Below, one piece after another: positions 35,376-43,366 of a stretch of 64,000 nucleotides of DNA (position 1 is its first letter; every line of letters starts with the position of its first letter). Origin of the DNA: Parvibaculum sp039680535. Lineage in GTDB: Bacteria; Pseudomonadota; Alphaproteobacteria; Parvibaculales; Parvibaculaceae. The translations under genes and the position numbers were made by a program. Below the pieces are notes generated by a model. It saw nothing but the letters and a program-made list of their open reading frames with translations. It was not told where the DNA came from and ran no database searches. Where the stretch lies: NCBI RefSeq assembly GCF_039680535.1, contig NZ_JBDKSS010000025.1, positions 62,001 to 126,000 of the forward strand. Direction: 5' to 3'.

Positions 35376-36104
35376 ATGAAGCGTGCCAAAACCGTAGCGT
35401 CCGCCGGGAAAGCGGCCAGCGATGCCCCGTCGCGGCGCATCCGGCGTCGTCTGTCGCCTGCGGAAAGGCGCCTGCAGATCATTGACGCGGCGAGGGCGCT
35501 ATTCGGCGAGGGCGGGCTCGCGCAGGTCACGATGCGCAATATCGCCCGCCATGTCGGCATCACGCAGGCGGCGATCTACCAGCACTTCGACGACAAGGAG
35601 GCGATCCTCTACGCGATTGCGGATGGTTATTTCGCGCAGTTGATCGAGCGGATGCGGGAGCGGCTGTCGGACGACTTGCCGCCGCTGGACCGGCTCCGGG
35701 GCATGATGCGAGGCTATATCGAGGCCGGGCTCGCGCGGCCGGAGGAATACAAGCTCGTATTCATGACCAATATTCCGGGTTTCAGGCGCGAAGGCGGCCT
35801 GCGCGCGGAGCCGGGCAACGAAGCCGAACCGACCACCGGCCAGCTCGCCTTCGGGTTTCTGGAAGAACAGGTGAGGACATTGCTGAAGGCCGGCCTCATC
35901 AGGCCCGGCGATGCCGAGCTGACGGCAGAGGCCATATGGGCGGCGGGACATGGCGTGGTGTCGCTGCTCATCACCCATGTCGGCTTTCTCTGGGCCCCTG
36001 AAAGGCTCATCGATGCGCAGATCGAAATGATCTTCAGGGGCATCCTGCCGGATGACAGCCCCGCGCGCCGGAAGGCTCCTCAGGCAAGGTCGCCGAAGGC
36101 ATAG
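35376..36104 (+). CDS. TetR-family regulator, probable repressor of the RND pump
   Basis: About 242 residues. N-terminal helix-turn-helix: RRLQIIDAARALFGEGGLAQ, then VTMRNIARHVGITQAAIYQHFDDKEAILYAI, the TetR DNA-binding signature. The C-terminal part is a helical ligand-binding domain. It is encoded divergently from the efflux operon with paired operator-like repeats between them. Start taken at ATG 35376, nine bases after AGGTAGG; ATG 35370 or GTG 35355 are in frame. Its 3' end overlaps the convergent dioxygenase gene by 25 bases. Confidence 0.87.
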   Translation: MKRAKTVASAGKAASDAPSRRIRRRLSPAERRLQIIDAARALFGEGGLAQVTMRNIARHVGITQAAIYQHFDDKEAILYAIADGYFAQLIERMRERLSDDLPPLDRLRGMMRGYIEAGLARPEEYKLVFMTNIPGFRREGGLRAEPGNEAEPTTGQLAFGFLEEQVRTLLKAGLIRPGDAELTAEAIWAAGHGVVSLLITHVGFLWAPERLIDAQIEMIFRGILPDDSPARRKAPQARSPKA

Positions 36105-36871
36105 GCATCCATTCCTAGAGAACCGTAGGTAAAACTGTGGTGGACGCGGGTCGCAGCTTCGCCGGGCAGGCCTGCGCCGAGCGCGACGAAGAAGGGCAGG
36201 AAATGCTCGTCCGTCGGGTGGGCGCGAACCGCGTTGGGCGCGAGTTCGCGGTAATTCAGAAGCTCGTCGATGGCATGGGCTTCCACCTTGCCGTGAATCC
36301 ATTCCGTGAAGGCGGACGCCCATTCCGCAGGGGCGGCATCCGGTTCCGGCCGCGTGATATCGCGCAGGTTATGCGTGATCGAGCCGGAGCCGATGATCAT
36401 CACGCCCTCGTCGCGCAAGGGGCGCAGCGCTTGCCCAAGCCTGTAGTGCCATTCGGGGCCTTGATGCGCCGCGAGCGACAGCTGCACCAGCGGAATATCG
36501 GCGCGCGGGTTCATCAGGATCAGCGGCATCCATGCGCCATGGTCGAAGCCGCGCTGCGGATCGCCTGCGGGTGCGAAGCCCTGCGCGGCAAGGAGATCGG
36601 CGACGCGCGATGCCAGCGCCGGCGCGCCCGGCGCCGGATAGGTCAACCGGTAGAGCGCCTGCGGAAAGCCGTAGAAATCATGGATTGTTTCGGGGGCCGC
36701 GCCCGTGGTCAGCGTCGGCCGATCCTCTTCGTAATGGGCCGAGACGACCAGAAAGGCCTTCGGCTCACGCAGCTTTGGCGCGAGGTCGAGGAGGAATTGC
36801 CGGGCCGGCACGTCCTCGAAGGCGATCATGGGCGAACCGTGGGAAAGGAAGAGCGCTGGTGTACGTGACAT
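36080..36871 (-). CDS. LigB-type class III extradiol dioxygenase (YgiD / DODA family)
   Basis: 263 residues. Motifs of the 4,5-DOPA dioxygenase family: LFLSHGSPM with the first metal-ligand histidine (H11), VVSAHYEE, HDFYGFPQALYRLTYPAPG, RGFDHGAWMPL and GSGSITHNLRDI. The family opens catechol rings with non-haem Fe(II) or Zn(II). Substrate is unknown; E. coli YgiD acts on DOPA. ATG at 36871. It is next to, but not in one operon with, the catabolic cluster that starts at 37.5 kb. Confidence 0.85.
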   Translation of the reverse strand: MSRTPALFLSHGSPMIAFEDVPARQFLLDLAPKLREPKAFLVVSAHYEEDRPTLTTGAAPETIHDFYGFPQALYRLTYPAPGAPALASRVADLLAAQGFAPAGDPQRGFDHGAWMPLILMNPRADIPLVQLSLAAHQGPEWHYRLGQALRPLRDEGVMIIGSGSITHNLRDITRPEPDAAPAEWASAFTEWIHGKVEAHAIDELLNYRELAPNAVRAHPTDEHFLPFFVALGAGLPGEAATRVHHSFTYGSLGMDAYAFGDLA

Positions 36872-37140
36872 GGTTTCGATCCGGGGTCAGGCCGTCAAAC
36901 GATTGGCCGATGAGCGGAATATGGGCTTTTCGCGGGCCGGGCGCCAGACAGGTCCCGGGCAACGGACTGTTGCGCCGCCTGCGCCAATCTCCGCCTGCGT
37001 CAATCGCCGGCGAGGCAAAGATGACAAAGAATTCATCCCGGGCGCGGTAGCGCCGCCATTCGCGGCCGCTCTAGCATTTCGCTGTCTCATGTCCGCATCA
37101 GGCGGACGGCGTATGCGGACCAAATGCAGGCGGGGGTTTC

Positions 37141-37416
37141 ATGAAGTTGTTGAATGTTGCGGCGCTATCGCTGTTGCTGGCGGCGCCCACGGTGGCGCTG
37201 GCCGACGAGTACACGACCGGCGACGGGAATACCGTTTCCTGCAATGGATACGATGCAAGCGGAAACTGGGTTCCTTGCCCGAGTGAGGATTCCTCGGGAA
37301 GCAGCAGCTCTCTTTCCGATCAGTGGAACGCGGCCAAGGACAAGTGGAACAACATGACCAACCCGAACACGTGGACGGGTGGCAGCAACAGCCAGGGCGG
37401 CTCCGTCAGCGAATAA
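37141..37416 (+). CDS. Small secreted hypothetical protein
   Basis: 91 residues. Clean signal peptide (MKLLNVAALSLLLAAPTVALA then DEY) followed by a short mature part with two cysteines (SCNGYDASGNWVPC), a serine run and a Trp/Asn-rich tail (WNNMTNPNTWTGG). It resembles small exported proteins of Rhizobiales but no family is recognised. The two cysteines, 14 residues apart, could form a disulfide. CAGGCGGGGG precedes the ATG. Confidence 0.65.
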   Translation: MKLLNVAALSLLLAAPTVALADEYTTGDGNTVSCNGYDASGNWVPCPSEDSSGSSSSLSDQWNAAKDKWNNMTNPNTWTGGSNSQGGSVSE

Positions 37417-37493
37417 GCGCGGCGCCTCTGGGCTCCCTTCACGTCCAGAATTGGCGAGGCGCGGACAGCGCCTCGCGGTGTCCGGTTCACAAC

Positions 37494-37527
37494 TTGACTA
37501 AACAGTCATTTAATGACTATTTAGTCA
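37494..37527. promoter_or_regulatory. Tandem palindromic operators overlapping a promoter
   Basis: Two copies of TGACTNNNNAGTCA, at 37495-37508 (TGACTAAACAGTCA) and 37514-37527 (TGACTATTTAGTCA), centred 19 bases apart on one face of the helix. A promoter is embedded: TTGACT (37494-37499), 18-base spacer, TATTTA (37518-37523). This suggests strong repression by the TetR protein encoded 20 bases downstream. Confidence 0.75.
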
Positions 37528-37547
37528 CAGATTGAAGGTGGACCCAT

Positions 37548-38237
37548 ATGGCCGGAAGACGATCGCCCGAGGAAAAGCCCGTGGAACATGGCTCGCGCCG
37601 ACGCGAGCGCATGCGCGCCGTGCTTGTCGAAGCGGCGACCCAGCTTTTCGCGGCGCAGGGCGTGGACGCCACGACGATCGATGAAATCGTCGACCTCGCA
37701 GGCGTAGCCAAGGGCACCTTCTACAATTACTTCACCGACCGCGCGGACATAGCCGTCGCCGTCGCCTCCACGATCAGGCGCGAGTTCAATCAGGCTGTCG
37801 CGGAACTCAATGAAGGTATTGCCGATCCGGCGGAACGCGTTTCGCGCGGTGTCAGACTGTTTCTCTATCTCGTCGCCCGGGACCCCGTGCGCGCCCGGCT
37901 GCTTTCGCGCATCTATGAGGGCGGCGTCGATATTGCCAAATCGGGCAATCAGCATCTGCTCGGCGATCTGCGCGAGGGTGTAGAGCTCGGCCGCATTCAC
38001 GTTCCCAGTCTCGAGGTTGCGCTCCATCTCGTCGTCGCGCTGGGCACAGCCGGCATGCGCCACCTGCTCGACAAGGGCGCAGGCCCGGAAATCCTGCGCG
38101 GCGAAGGCTATGCCCATGAAGTCGCAACTGTGCTTCTGCAAGGTCTGGGCCTGCGCAAGGCCGATATTGCTCGCATTCTCGCGCGGCCCTTCGATGCCTC
38201 GCATCTCACGCTACCAGACAGGGGAGAACGGCTATGA
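37548..38237 (+). CDS. TetR-family regulator of the catabolic operon
   Basis: 229 residues. DNA-binding part RRERMRAVLVEAATQLFAAQG followed by TTIDEIVDLAGVAKGTFYNYFTDRADIAVAV, the TetR signature with recognition helix KGTFYNYF. The rest is a helical effector domain. It is the first gene of an operon with an extradiol dioxygenase, hydrolase and flavin hydroxylase (ATGA overlap with the next gene), so it probably senses an aromatic pathway compound. The operators at 37495-37527 are likely its targets. Confidence 0.87.
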   Translation: MAGRRSPEEKPVEHGSRRRERMRAVLVEAATQLFAAQGVDATTIDEIVDLAGVAKGTFYNYFTDRADIAVAVASTIRREFNQAVAELNEGIADPAERVSRGVRLFLYLVARDPVRARLLSRIYEGGVDIAKSGNQHLLGDLREGVELGRIHVPSLEVALHLVVALGTAGMRHLLDKGAGPEILRGEGYAHEVATVLLQGLGLRKADIARILARPFDASHLTLPDRGERL

Positions 38238-39154
38238 TCCGCGTAACCGACATTGCGTATGTTCGTTTTCGTGCGCCCGACCTCGACCAGATGGAGACGT
38301 TCCTCGGCGAATTCGGAATGGCACGCGCCGGTCTCGACGGCGAGCTGCTTTACATGCGTGGCAGCGACACACGGCCCTTCGTCCATGTGACGGCGAAGGG
38401 TGAGCCGGGTTTCGACGGTCTCGCATTCCAGGCTGAAAGCGTGGACGATCTGCACCGTCTCGCCGACGCGGAGGGTGTCGCAGTCGAGGATCACGATGCG
38501 CTGGGAGGCGGCAAGGTCGTCCGGCTGCGCGATCCGGACGGGTTTCTCGTCGAGCTTGTCGCGGGCGAAGACCGGCCTGCGCCGCTCTCCATCCTGCGGC
38601 ACCCCCTTCTCAACGAGGGTGAAGCGCATCGCCGCGTGGGCGTGGCGCAGCGCATTGCCGGCGGTCCTTCGCAGGTGAAGAGGCTCGGACATTGCGTGAT
38701 CAACGTCACCGACTTCCGCGAGAGCGAGGACTGGTACAAGAGCCGCTTCGGTCTGGTGACGTCCGATGAAATCGAACTTGCGCCCGGTCTGGCGCTGGGC
38801 GCCTTCCTGCGCTGCGATCGCGGCAGGATGCATGTCGATCATCACACGCTCTTTCTCGTCGGCACTGGTCAGCCGGGTTTCAATCACGCCGCTTTCGAGG
38901 TCGCGAATTTCGACGATCTGATGGCCGGTCACGATCATCTGGCGAAGGCGGGCCGCCGCCACGAATGGGGCGTCGGGCGGCATCTGCTGGGCAGCCAGAT
39001 CTTCGATTACTGGCGCGATCCCTGGGGCCACACGGTCGAGCACTGGACCGATGGCGACCTCTTCAACGATGAAACGCCGCCGAACAAGGCGGGGCTCGCC
39101 GAATTGATGGCCGCGCAGTGGGGGCCCGACGCGCCGCCCACCATGGGTAGCTGA
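38234..39154 (+). CDS. Extradiol ring-cleavage dioxygenase, VOC family
   Basis: 306 residues, two tandem glyoxalase/vicinal-oxygen-chelate modules as in 2,3-dihydroxybiphenyl and catechol 2,3-dioxygenases. The C-terminal module has the 2-His-1-carboxylate Fe(II) ligands: H153 (LGHCVINV), H218 (GFNHAAFEV) and E269 (GHTVEHW), plus the conserved catalytic-site stretch VDHHTLFL. The N-terminal module lacks the ligand set, as usual. It would insert O2 into a catechol next to a hydroxyl (meta cleavage). Substrate unknown. Start overlaps the TetR stop. Confidence 0.87.
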   Translation: MIRVTDIAYVRFRAPDLDQMETFLGEFGMARAGLDGELLYMRGSDTRPFVHVTAKGEPGFDGLAFQAESVDDLHRLADAEGVAVEDHDALGGGKVVRLRDPDGFLVELVAGEDRPAPLSILRHPLLNEGEAHRRVGVAQRIAGGPSQVKRLGHCVINVTDFRESEDWYKSRFGLVTSDEIELAPGLALGAFLRCDRGRMHVDHHTLFLVGTGQPGFNHAAFEVANFDDLMAGHDHLAKAGRRHEWGVGRHLLGSQIFDYWRDPWGHTVEHWTDGDLFNDETPPNKAGLAELMAAQWGPDAPPTMGS

Positions 39155-39188
39155 TCTCCATATTCACTTTCGCAAGAGGACCAAGCCT

Positions 39189-40061
39189 ATGAAACTTGCA
39201 ACCTTCACGTATCAGGGGCGCACGCGCATCGGCCTCGTTCGCGATCGGGGGATCGTCGATCTCTCGGTTGCCGCGCCTTCCCTGCCGCAGGAGATGACGG
39301 CGTTTCTTGAAACGGGCGACGCCGCGATGAAGGCAGCGCGCGAGGTGCCCGCATCGGCGCCGACGATTCCGCTCACCGAGGTCGTGCTGCGCGCGCCGGT
39401 GCTGAAGCCCGGCAAGATACTCGCGATCGGTCTCAATTATCGCGACCATGTCGAGGAAAGCGGCATGCCGCTGCCGGAAAATCAGGTCTGGTTCAACAAG
39501 CAGCATAATTGCGCGCAGGACCCCTACGGCGCGATCGATCTGCCGGTCGTCTCCACCATGCTCGATTACGAAGCCGAGATGTGCTTCGTCATAGGAAAGC
39601 GCTGCCGCCATGTGCCGCTGGAACGCGCGCATGAGGTGATCGCAGGCTATTTCGTCGGCAACGACGTCAGCGTGCGCGACTGGCAGCTCCGCACCAATAC
39701 GTGGCAGATCGGCAAGAGCTTCGATACGCATGGGCCCATGGGCCCCTACATCGTCACGCCTGACGAAGTGGGCGATCCGCATGCGCTCGACATCAAGTGC
39801 TGGGTCAATGGCGAGTTGCGCCAGAACTCCAACACGAAATATCTGATCTTCAACTGCTTTGCCCAGGTCGCGCATCTCACGCAGGCCTTCACCCTCGAGC
39901 CCGGCGACGTGATTTTCAGCGGAACGTCGGGTGGCGTGGGCATGGCGATGAAGCCGCCCGTGTTCCTCAAGGCCGGAGACAGCGTGAAGGTCGAGATCGA
40001 AAAGCTCGGCTACATCGAGAACCGCGTCGTGCCTGAGAAGGGCGAGACGGTCATCGTCTGA
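39189..40061 (+). CDS. Fumarylacetoacetate hydrolase family protein
   Basis: 290 residues. FAH C-terminal catalytic fold with ILAIGLNYRDHVEESG, the metal-binding carboxylates in LDYEAEMCFVIGK and GNDVSVRDWQ, and GDVIFSGTSGGVG. FAH-superfamily enzymes hydrolyse or decarboxylate beta-diketo acids with Mg2+ or Mn2+. Following an extradiol dioxygenase, the likely job is cleavage, decarboxylation or isomerisation of the ring-opened product. ATG at 39189 with AAGAGGA upstream. Confidence 0.87.
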   Translation: MKLATFTYQGRTRIGLVRDRGIVDLSVAAPSLPQEMTAFLETGDAAMKAAREVPASAPTIPLTEVVLRAPVLKPGKILAIGLNYRDHVEESGMPLPENQVWFNKQHNCAQDPYGAIDLPVVSTMLDYEAEMCFVIGKRCRHVPLERAHEVIAGYFVGNDVSVRDWQLRTNTWQIGKSFDTHGPMGPYIVTPDEVGDPHALDIKCWVNGELRQNSNTKYLIFNCFAQVAHLTQAFTLEPGDVIFSGTSGGVGMAMKPPVFLKAGDSVKVEIEKLGYIENRVVPEKGETVIV

Positions 40062-40084
40062 CGCGTTTCGGGGAGGAGACAGGA

Positions 40085-41587
40085 ATGGAAAAGACGGATG
40101 TGCTCGTCTCGGGGCTCGGACCTGTCGGTGCGGCGTTGGCGGTCTATCTCGGACGCCTTGGCATTTCGGCGATTGCGATAGACCGCGATACAGGCGTCTA
40201 CCCAATGCCCCGCGCGGCACATATCGACCACGAAACCATGCGTCTCCTCCACCTCGCCGGCGGCGCCGAAGCCGTGTCGCAGGCGAGCCAGCCGCTCTCG
40301 GCCTATGAGTTCCGCTCGCGCGACGGATCTCTGTTGATCGGCTTTCGGCCTGGCGAAGTGCTGACCGCGACGGGCTTTCCGCAAAGCTCCATGTTTCATC
40401 AGCCGACGCTCGAACATGCGTTGCGCGCGCGGCTCGCCGGGATTCCGGGCGTCTCGGTCCGCCTCGGCCATGCCTTGAAATCCTGCGTCTCGCATGACGA
40501 CGGGGTTACCGTCGAAATCGTTGGGCCGGACGGCACATACAACGTCGCGGCCAAATTTCTCGTTGGATGCGATGGCGGGCAAAGCGCGGTGCGGCGCAAC
40601 GTGGACATCGCGCTCGACGATATGGGTTTCGATGAGCCGTGGCTCGTGATCGATGCGAAGCTCAAGGATGGGCGCGAGCGCCTCACCACAATCGGATTGC
40701 AGCATTGCGATCCGCGCCGGCCCGTTACGTCGGTTCCCATGTCGCCGGGCCGGCATCGCTGGGAGTTCATGTTGCGTCCGGGCGAAAGGCCCGAGGAGGT
40801 TGTCGCCGATTCATTCATCGATGAATTGCTTCGGCCCTTTATCGATCCGGCCTCGGTGGAGATAGACCGGCGTGCCGTCTATCGCTTCCATGCCGTGATT
40901 GCGAAAGAGTGGCGCAGGGGGCGTATCCTGCTTGCGGGCGACGCGGCGCACCAGATGCCGCCTTTCCTGGGGCAGGGGCTTTGCTCCGGCGCGCGGGATG
41001 CCGCCAACCTCGCCTGGAAGCTTGCCGCCGTTCTTCAGGGCCGCGCGGGAGAGGCGCTGCTCGACAGCTATCAGGCAGAACGCGAGCCCCATGTGCGCGC
41101 CATCACGGAAATGGCCGTCTTCATGGGCAAGGTGGTCTGTACACAGAATGAGGATGAGGCGGCTGCGCGCGACCGCGACATGCTCTCGAAGCCGGAGAGC
41201 GAGCGAATTGCACCGATGGTCGATACGGTCGGCCTGAAGAGCGGCGTAATGCCCGGCGACGAACTGGCGGGCTCCATCTTTCCGGAGCCCTGGCTCCGGA
41301 CCGGCGAAGGCCGCAGAAGGCTCGACGACGTCGCGGGCCTTCAGCCCCTCCTTTTCTACCGCGCCGGCGATGAGGCGGCGGCGGAATCCTTTCGCGCCTC
41401 GGGCGGCTTTGCCATGGCGCTCTCCGACCCTGAGCTTCTGGACGAGGGCAATCGGGTCAAGTCCATGCTGGCGGAGGCCGATGCCGTTCTTGTCCGCCCG
41501 GACCGCTATATTTTCGGCCGCGGGGACGCTGGCGGCCTTGTCGCGGCGTGGGCCGCCTATCTCAGGTCCGGCGTTTCGGCTGCCTGA
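40085..41587 (+). CDS. FAD-dependent aromatic hydroxylase (MhpA-like)
   Basis: 500 residues. Class A flavin monooxygenase: GxGxxG motif SGLGPVGAALAVYLGRLG, the DG motif VGCDGGQSAVR and the GD motif ILLAGDAAHQMPPFLGQGL. Closest in plan to 3-(3-hydroxyphenyl)propionate hydroxylase (MhpA) and related phenol hydroxylases. It would use NAD(P)H and O2 to put a second hydroxyl on a monophenol, producing the catechol for the dioxygenase in the same operon. ATG 40085 with GGGGAGGAG upstream. Last gene of the operon. Confidence 0.87.
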   Translation: MEKTDVLVSGLGPVGAALAVYLGRLGISAIAIDRDTGVYPMPRAAHIDHETMRLLHLAGGAEAVSQASQPLSAYEFRSRDGSLLIGFRPGEVLTATGFPQSSMFHQPTLEHALRARLAGIPGVSVRLGHALKSCVSHDDGVTVEIVGPDGTYNVAAKFLVGCDGGQSAVRRNVDIALDDMGFDEPWLVIDAKLKDGRERLTTIGLQHCDPRRPVTSVPMSPGRHRWEFMLRPGERPEEVVADSFIDELLRPFIDPASVEIDRRAVYRFHAVIAKEWRRGRILLAGDAAHQMPPFLGQGLCSGARDAANLAWKLAAVLQGRAGEALLDSYQAEREPHVRAITEMAVFMGKVVCTQNEDEAAARDRDMLSKPESERIAPMVDTVGLKSGVMPGDELAGSIFPEPWLRTGEGRRRLDDVAGLQPLLFYRAGDEAAAESFRASGGFAMALSDPELLDEGNRVKSMLAEADAVLVRPDRYIFGRGDAGGLVAAWAAYLRSGVSAA

Positions 41588-41718
41588 AGGTCCCCAAACA
41601 TCGTCGAACTCTGACATTCCGGAGATTGGCGCGCGTTCGCCTGTTCCGGAATGCCGTTGCTTTTGGCATAATCAAGCGTATCGATAGGGACAGAAGAGCT
41701 TCATCAAATCACAAAATA

Positions 41719-41730
41719 TAACTGTAGTTA
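41719..41730. promoter_or_regulatory. Palindromic site upstream of the Rrf2 gene, repeated upstream of the first sulfate-binding protein gene
   Basis: TAACTGTAGTTA (41719-41730) is a perfect palindrome. TAATTATAGTTA at 42273-42284 is a near match located between the Rrf2 gene and the next gene. Both are close to TTGACA sequences (41766-41771 and 42265-42270). A candidate operator for the Rrf2 protein, by position and recurrence only. Confidence 0.45.
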
Positions 41731-41812
41731 GTGCGCGAATCTCGGATTTTGGTGTAAAAATACGATTGACACCGTGGCTCGCCTCTAATTACCTATAAGA
41801 CAGATAGACAAA

Positions 41813-42250
41813 ATGCTCTCGCAAAAAGCCAAGTACGCTCTCAAAGCCATGCTCGCTCTCGCCAACCAGGAAAACGGGGAACTGCTGCAGGCCGGCGATA
41901 TCGCCGAGCGGCAGAACGTGCCTCGCAAGTTCCTCGAGCTGATCCTGCTCGAACTGCGCAAGCAGGGGCTGGTGCATAGCCATCGCGGCAAGCACGGCGG
42001 CTACACCTTGGCGAAGCCTGCGGACACGATCACCTTCGGGCAGATCGTTCGGATCATGGACGGCCCGCTCGCGCCCATTCCTTGCGCGAGCCTCACCCGC
42101 TATCGCCGCTGCGTCGATTGCGAAGACGAGAAGTCCTGCGCCATCCGCCGCGCGATGCGCCAGGTGCGCGATTCCGCCGCCGAGATTCTCGACGGTCTGA
42201 CGCTGGAGCAAGCCTGTCGTGGTTCGGCGCATGCGGAGTTGCTCACCTAG
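41813..42250 (+). CDS. Rrf2-family transcriptional regulator
   Basis: 145 residues. N-terminal winged helix: MLSQKAKYALKAMLALA, RKFLELILLELRKQGLVHSHRGKHGGYTLAKP, the Rrf2 signature with the conserved wing. The C-terminal part has four cysteines (C91, C100, C103 and C109), a set that could bind an Fe-S cluster or sense sulfide/cysteine status, as in IscR/CymR-type regulators. It precedes the sulfate transport genes in the same direction, so control of sulfur uptake is likely. Confidence 0.87.
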   Translation: MLSQKAKYALKAMLALANQENGELLQAGDIAERQNVPRKFLELILLELRKQGLVHSHRGKHGGYTLAKPADTITFGQIVRIMDGPLAPIPCASLTRYRRCVDCEDEKSCAIRRAMRQVRDSAAEILDGLTLEQACRGSAHAELLT

Positions 42251-42272
42251 CTGAGCAAAAAAATTTGACAAT

Positions 42273-42284
42273 TAATTATAGTTA
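42273..42284. promoter_or_regulatory. Second copy of the Rrf2-linked palindrome upstream of the sulfate operon
   Basis: TAATTATAGTTA, differing at two positions from the perfect palindrome before the Rrf2 gene. It follows directly after TTGACA (42265-42270) and precedes the first sulfate-binding protein gene by 28 bases, a position where a bound repressor would block transcription. Confidence 0.4.
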
Positions 42285-42311
42285 TTTGATCGAGATAGAG
42301 GCTGGGAGCAG

Positions 42312-43331
42312 ATGGTTTTCGGAAATTTCGTGACGCGCGCCAGGGCCGCTTTGGGCGGCGTGATATTGCTGGCCGGATCGAGCGCCGCTGCCCATGCGGA
42401 CATTACCCTGCTTAACGTGTCCTACGATCCGACTCGCGAGCTTTATGAGCAGGTCAACGCGGCCTTCGCGGCCGAGTGGAAGGCGAAGACCGGGGAGACC
42501 GTCACCATCCGCCAGTCGCATGGCGGTTCGGGCAAGCAGGCGCGTTCAGTCATCGACGGTCTCAATGCGGATGTCGTCACGCTGGCGCTTTCCAATGACA
42601 TCGATCAGATCGCCGCGCTCACCGGCAAGCTGCCGATCAGCTGGCAGAAGCGGCTGCCCTATAACAGCACGCCCTATACCTCGACGATCGTTCTCGTTGT
42701 TCGCAAGGGCAATCCCAAGGGGATCAAGGATTGGGGCGATCTCGTTAAGCCCGACGTGTCGGTCGTGACGCCCAATCCCAAGACGGGTGGCGGCGCGCGG
42801 TGGAACTTTCTCGCCGCCTGGGCGTATGCCGACCAGAAATTCGGTGACGACGAGGACAAGTCCCGCGAGTTTGTCGGCAAGCTTTACAAGAACGTGGCCG
42901 TGCTGGACTCGGGCGCGCGCGGTTCGACAACGACATTCGCGCAGCGCGGCATCGGCGATGCGTTCATCAGCTGGGAAAATGAAGCCTATCTGATCCTGAA
43001 GCAGTTCCCCGGCGAGTTCGAAATCGTGGTTCCGTCGATCTCCATCCTCGCTGAGCCGCCGGTTGCAGTTGTCGACCAGAATGTCGATGCCAACGGCACA
43101 CGCAAGGTCGCCGAGGCTTATCTCGGGTTCCTGTTCACGCCGGCGGCCCAGAAGATCATCGCGGCGAATTTCTATCGTCCGCGCAATCCCGCGGCGGCAG
43201 ACCCGAAAGACGTCACCCGCTTCACGAAGGTCAGTCTCGTAACGATCGATGAAAAGTTCGGCGGCTGGCGCGCGGCTCAGAAGAAGTTCTTTGCCGACGG
43301 CGCCATCTTCGACCAGATCTACAAACCCTGA
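42312..43331 (+). CDS. Sulfate ABC transporter substrate-binding protein, copy 1
   Basis: 339 residues. Signal peptide (ends near SSAAAHA) then DITLLNVSYDPTRELYEQVN, the unmistakable start of Sbp/CysP proteins. Further family motifs: TIRQSHGGSGKQARSVIDGL, VTLALSNDIDQIA and GGARWNFLAAWAYA. It binds sulfate in the periplasm and delivers it to CysTWA. Some family members prefer thiosulfate. It is nearly identical in plan to the next gene (same length), indicating a tandem duplication. Confidence 0.92.
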   Translation: MVFGNFVTRARAALGGVILLAGSSAAAHADITLLNVSYDPTRELYEQVNAAFAAEWKAKTGETVTIRQSHGGSGKQARSVIDGLNADVVTLALSNDIDQIAALTGKLPISWQKRLPYNSTPYTSTIVLVVRKGNPKGIKDWGDLVKPDVSVVTPNPKTGGGARWNFLAAWAYADQKFGDDEDKSREFVGKLYKNVAVLDSGARGSTTTFAQRGIGDAFISWENEAYLILKQFPGEFEIVVPSISILAEPPVAVVDQNVDANGTRKVAEAYLGFLFTPAAQKIIAANFYRPRNPAAADPKDVTRFTKVSLVTIDEKFGGWRAAQKKFFADGAIFDQIYKP

Positions 43332-43366
43332 GTAGCGCTCAGTTCATTCCTGGAAAGGCGAATGTA

